Under the pieces are notes generated by a model that ran no database searches, was not told the origin of the DNA, and was given only the letters and a program-made list of their open reading frames with translations. DNA of 41,338 bases. It comes from an uncultured Actinomycetes bacterium (GTDB lineage: Bacteria; Actinomycetota; Acidimicrobiia; Acidimicrobiales; Microtrichaceae). Position 1 is the stretch's first letter. Every line of letters begins with the position of its first letter. Positions 39,930-41,338 of this stretch are shown here, in pieces. The stretch lies in NCBI GenBank assembly GCA_903868545.1, contig CAIPVR010000228.1:1-41338 (forward strand), in the 5' to 3' direction. The translations under genes were made by a program, and so were the position numbers.

Positions 39930-40873
39930 GGTGTGCTCCGGCGGCCGAGTTCCACCGGGACCGGCCCCGGCGTACCGCCGGCCCGCTCCACGAGGCGGCA
40001 GAAGGCGCAGACCTCGCCGGGGGTGGGTGATCCGCAGACGGCGCAGGAGCCCAGCGTCTCCCGTTCCGCCTCCGCCTCCGCCTCGAACCGTGAGGCGGCC
40101 CGTCGGAGGAATCCCGCGTAGAAGTCGGCCTTCGTGCCGGGCGACTGCACCTCGATCGCGTTGAGCGCCTCCTTGTAACCGAGGTGCTTGTTGCCGACGG
40201 CCATCGGGCACTCCTCCACCTGGTACTCGATCCCCGACACGATGCAGTACGCAGCGGTCTCCCGCTCCGAGAGGCGGACGAGCGGCTTCACCTTCCGGGG
40301 GAAACCGTCGCGGGCCTCGAGCACCGGTCGCTGCCGCCCGAGGTACTCGGTCTGCCAGCGCAGGACGTTGCCGAACAACACGGCGGCCTCGTCGTCGAGG
40401 TTGTGCCCGGTCACCAGCACGTCGTACCCCTCCTCGAGGGCCACTCGGTCGAACACGTGCCGCTTGCTCATGCCGCAGGCGGAACACGGGGCCCGCCGGG
40501 CGGCGCGTGCGCCGGTGGGGATGTCGTAGCCGTAACGCTCCACCAGGTCGACCACCCGCAGCCGCGCTCCCCTCGACGCGGCGTAGGCCTCGGCGTACTC
40601 GTGGGACACGTCGCTGTAGGACCCGATCCCGAGACCCACGTACAGGCCGTCGGCCTCCACGCCGAGGTCGAGGAGCAGGTCCCAGACGGCGAGCGAGTCC
40701 TTGCCGCCGGACACGGCCACGAGGGCGCGCTCGCCCGGCCGCAGCATCTCGTGCTCGTCGATGGCCCGTTGCACCTGGTCACGGCAGAACTTCGTGAAGT
40801 GGGGGACGCAGAAGTTGGCGTTGTGGCGCCGGAGGTCGATGATCGCCGGCTCCCGGCAGACCGTGCACTTCAC
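39926..40873 (-). CDS. ttuA: TtuA-like tRNA-thiolating PP-loop enzyme
   Basis: A 315-residue TtuA/Ncs6-type enzyme. The PP-loop is SGGKDS (55-60). Three Cys, C130 and C133 in PCSACG and C222 in EECPMA, are at the same numbers I recall for the [4Fe-4S] ligands of Thermus TtuA. N-terminal zinc ligands C3, C6, C22 and H25 are present, and a second set of four Cys (C277, C280, C289, C292) is near the end. In Thermus TtuA adds sulfur from TtuB to T54 of tRNA, giving s2T. The start codon is GTG. Neighbours: TtuB-like gene 13 bases upstream and trmI downstream with a GTGA overlap. TtcA or Ncs6 are less likely given this ligand set. Confidence 0.87.
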   Translation of the reverse strand: MKCTVCREPAIIDLRRHNANFCVPHFTKFCRDQVQRAIDEHEMLRPGERALVAVSGGKDSLAVWDLLLDLGVEADGLYVGLGIGSYSDVSHEYAEAYAASRGARLRVVDLVERYGYDIPTGARAARRAPCSACGMSKRHVFDRVALEEGYDVLVTGHNLDDEAAVLFGNVLRWQTEYLGRQRPVLEARDGFPRKVKPLVRLSERETAAYCIVSGIEYQVEECPMAVGNKHLGYKEALNAIEVQSPGTKADFYAGFLRRAASRFEAEAEAERETLGSCAVCGSPTPGEVCAFCRLVERAGGTPGPVPVELGRRSTP

Positions 40874-40886
40874 CGTGGTCCCCCGA

Positions 40887-41087
40887 TCATGCCGCGCCGC
40901 CGGAGATCACCGGGCGGACCTCCACCTCGTCGTCGTCCTCGAGGCGTTGGTCGCCCGGGACGATCGTCCCGTTGCGCACCACGAGCACCGACTCCCGGTT
41001 CACCCCGAGCCGGTCGAGCACGACCGACACCAGGGCGGGGCCGGCCACCTCGACCGTGCGCGACGGATTGCGGAGGTGCACCTTCAT
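40887..41087 (-). CDS. ttuB: TtuB-like ubiquitin-fold sulfur carrier with GG-AA C-terminus
   Basis: A 66-residue MoaD/ThiS-type beta-grasp protein. It begins MKVHLRNPSRTVEV and ends RPVISGGAA. From memory, Thermus TtuB ends LSAISGG, and the N-terminal strand, the VLVVRNG segment and the EDDDEVEV stretch align well. The Gly-Gly is followed by two Ala residues before the stop, so it must be cut to expose the glycine, unless the extension is tolerated. The gene lies directly upstream of the TtuA-like gene. CysO or ThiS/MoaD are alternatives, but the TtuA neighbour favours a tRNA-thiolation carrier. Confidence 0.82.
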   Translation of the reverse strand: MKVHLRNPSRTVEVAGPALVSVVLDRLGVNRESVLVVRNGTIVPGDQRLEDDDEVEVRPVISGGAA

Positions 41088-41139
41088 CGGCTGGCTCCGG
41101 AACGTTCGCCCACGTGGTGGAGTCTCGCGGACCGGGGGG

Positions 41140-41338
41140 TCACTCGAACACGCGGGTCCGTCGGCGGCCGGGGATGCGGCGCCGGTGGCGCCGGGCCTCC
41201 TCGAAGCGGCGCTCCCGCGACCGGTCCAGGCGATCGGTGACCGTGTCGAGTTCCGCCCGTGTGCGCAGCAGGCGCTTCGAGGGCGATGTGAGACGGTCGA
41301 ACCGCTTCCCGAGGGCCATCTCGGCCCGGGCCGCCCGG
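41140..41338 (-). CDS. Uncharacterised basic protein, 5' end cut by window
   Basis: A minus-strand reading frame runs from the window edge to a TGA at 41140. The visible residues are MALGKRFDRLTSPSKRLL then TRAELDTVTDRLDRSRERR and a very basic end (RRHRRRIPGRRRTRVFE). It looks helical and Arg-rich. I do not recognise it, and the true start may lie beyond the window. It is 52 bases upstream of the ttuB-like start in the same direction. Confidence 0.45.
   Translation of the reverse strand, partial: RAARAEMALGKRFDRLTSPSKRLLRTRAELDTVTDRLDRSRERRFEEARRHRRRIPGRRRTRVFE

Noticed and set aside
1-41338. Mobile elements, phage genes, restriction or defence systems
   Set aside because: No transposase, integrase, terminal repeats or target duplications were seen; GC content and gene density look uniform by eye.

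Overview
The window is about 41 kb of very GC-rich, densely coding DNA with no RNA genes, insertion sequences, prophage or CRISPR arrays that I can see. It is chromosomal DNA of an actinomycete-type bacterium (Actinomycetota). The evidence is a complete Pup-proteasome locus (pup, dop, pafA, prcBA, ARC/Mpa-type ATPase, pafBC), a mycothione reductase, a HelY-type helicase and a MarP-type protease. The gene content and frequent leaderless starts make me favour the class Acidimicrobiia, but that is inference.

Layout. 1-5.3 kb: a YqhA-like membrane protein (cut by the edge), a GT61-type glycosyltransferase, a two-gene acyl-CoA dehydrogenase pair resembling FadE28/FadE29 with a KstR-type palindrome in front of it, and mycothione reductase. 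5.3-12.9 kb: mostly housekeeping or unknown genes: an SDR epimerase, an Arg-rich protein with an 18-bp tandem repeat, a HAD phosphatase, a crotonase, Nudix and GNAT enzymes, a very acidic zinc-finger protein and a tandem-domain ThyX-like protein. 12.9-18.4 kb: M20 amidohydrolase with tatA, an MDR oxidoreductase, a copper-delivery operon for cytochrome oxidase (Sco, PCuAC, CtaG, coupled by 4-bp overlaps), and a lipid-kinase C-terminal-domain protein. 18.4-22.5 kb: helY-tatC-tatB. 22.5-24.6 kb: small proteins, a glycerophosphodiesterase and signal peptidase I. 24.6-37 kb: pafC-pafB, DUF3866, a CocE-type hydrolase, pafA, prcA-prcB, pup, dop and arc. 37-41 kb: a ferredoxin, a membrane-anchored Thr/Pro-rich protein, then a tightly overlapped operon ttuB-like / ttuA-like / trmI / marP, ending in a gene cut by the edge.

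How the genes work together. Pup is made with a C-terminal Gln, deamidated by Dop and ligated to lysines by PafA; ARC unfolds the pupylated proteins into the PrcAB chamber. PafBC is the DNA-damage activator normally encoded beside pafA. From memory, the order helY-tatC-tatA/B-pafC-pafB-pafA ... prcA-prcB-pup-dop-mpa ... trmI matches the Mycobacterium tuberculosis Rv2092c-Rv2118c region. Here it is expanded with lepB, DUF3866, a CocE hydrolase and the thiolation pair.

The most interesting segment is 39.1-41.1 kb. A second ubiquitin-fold protein (TtuB-like) carries two residues after its Gly-Gly and is encoded with its likely tRNA thiolase (TtuA-like) and the m1A58 methyltransferase TrmI, next to the Pup-proteasome. 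Other points worth a look are the tandem ThyX-like protein, the KstR-type operator and the recurrent TANNNT-N6-10-start pattern suggesting widespread leaderless transcription.
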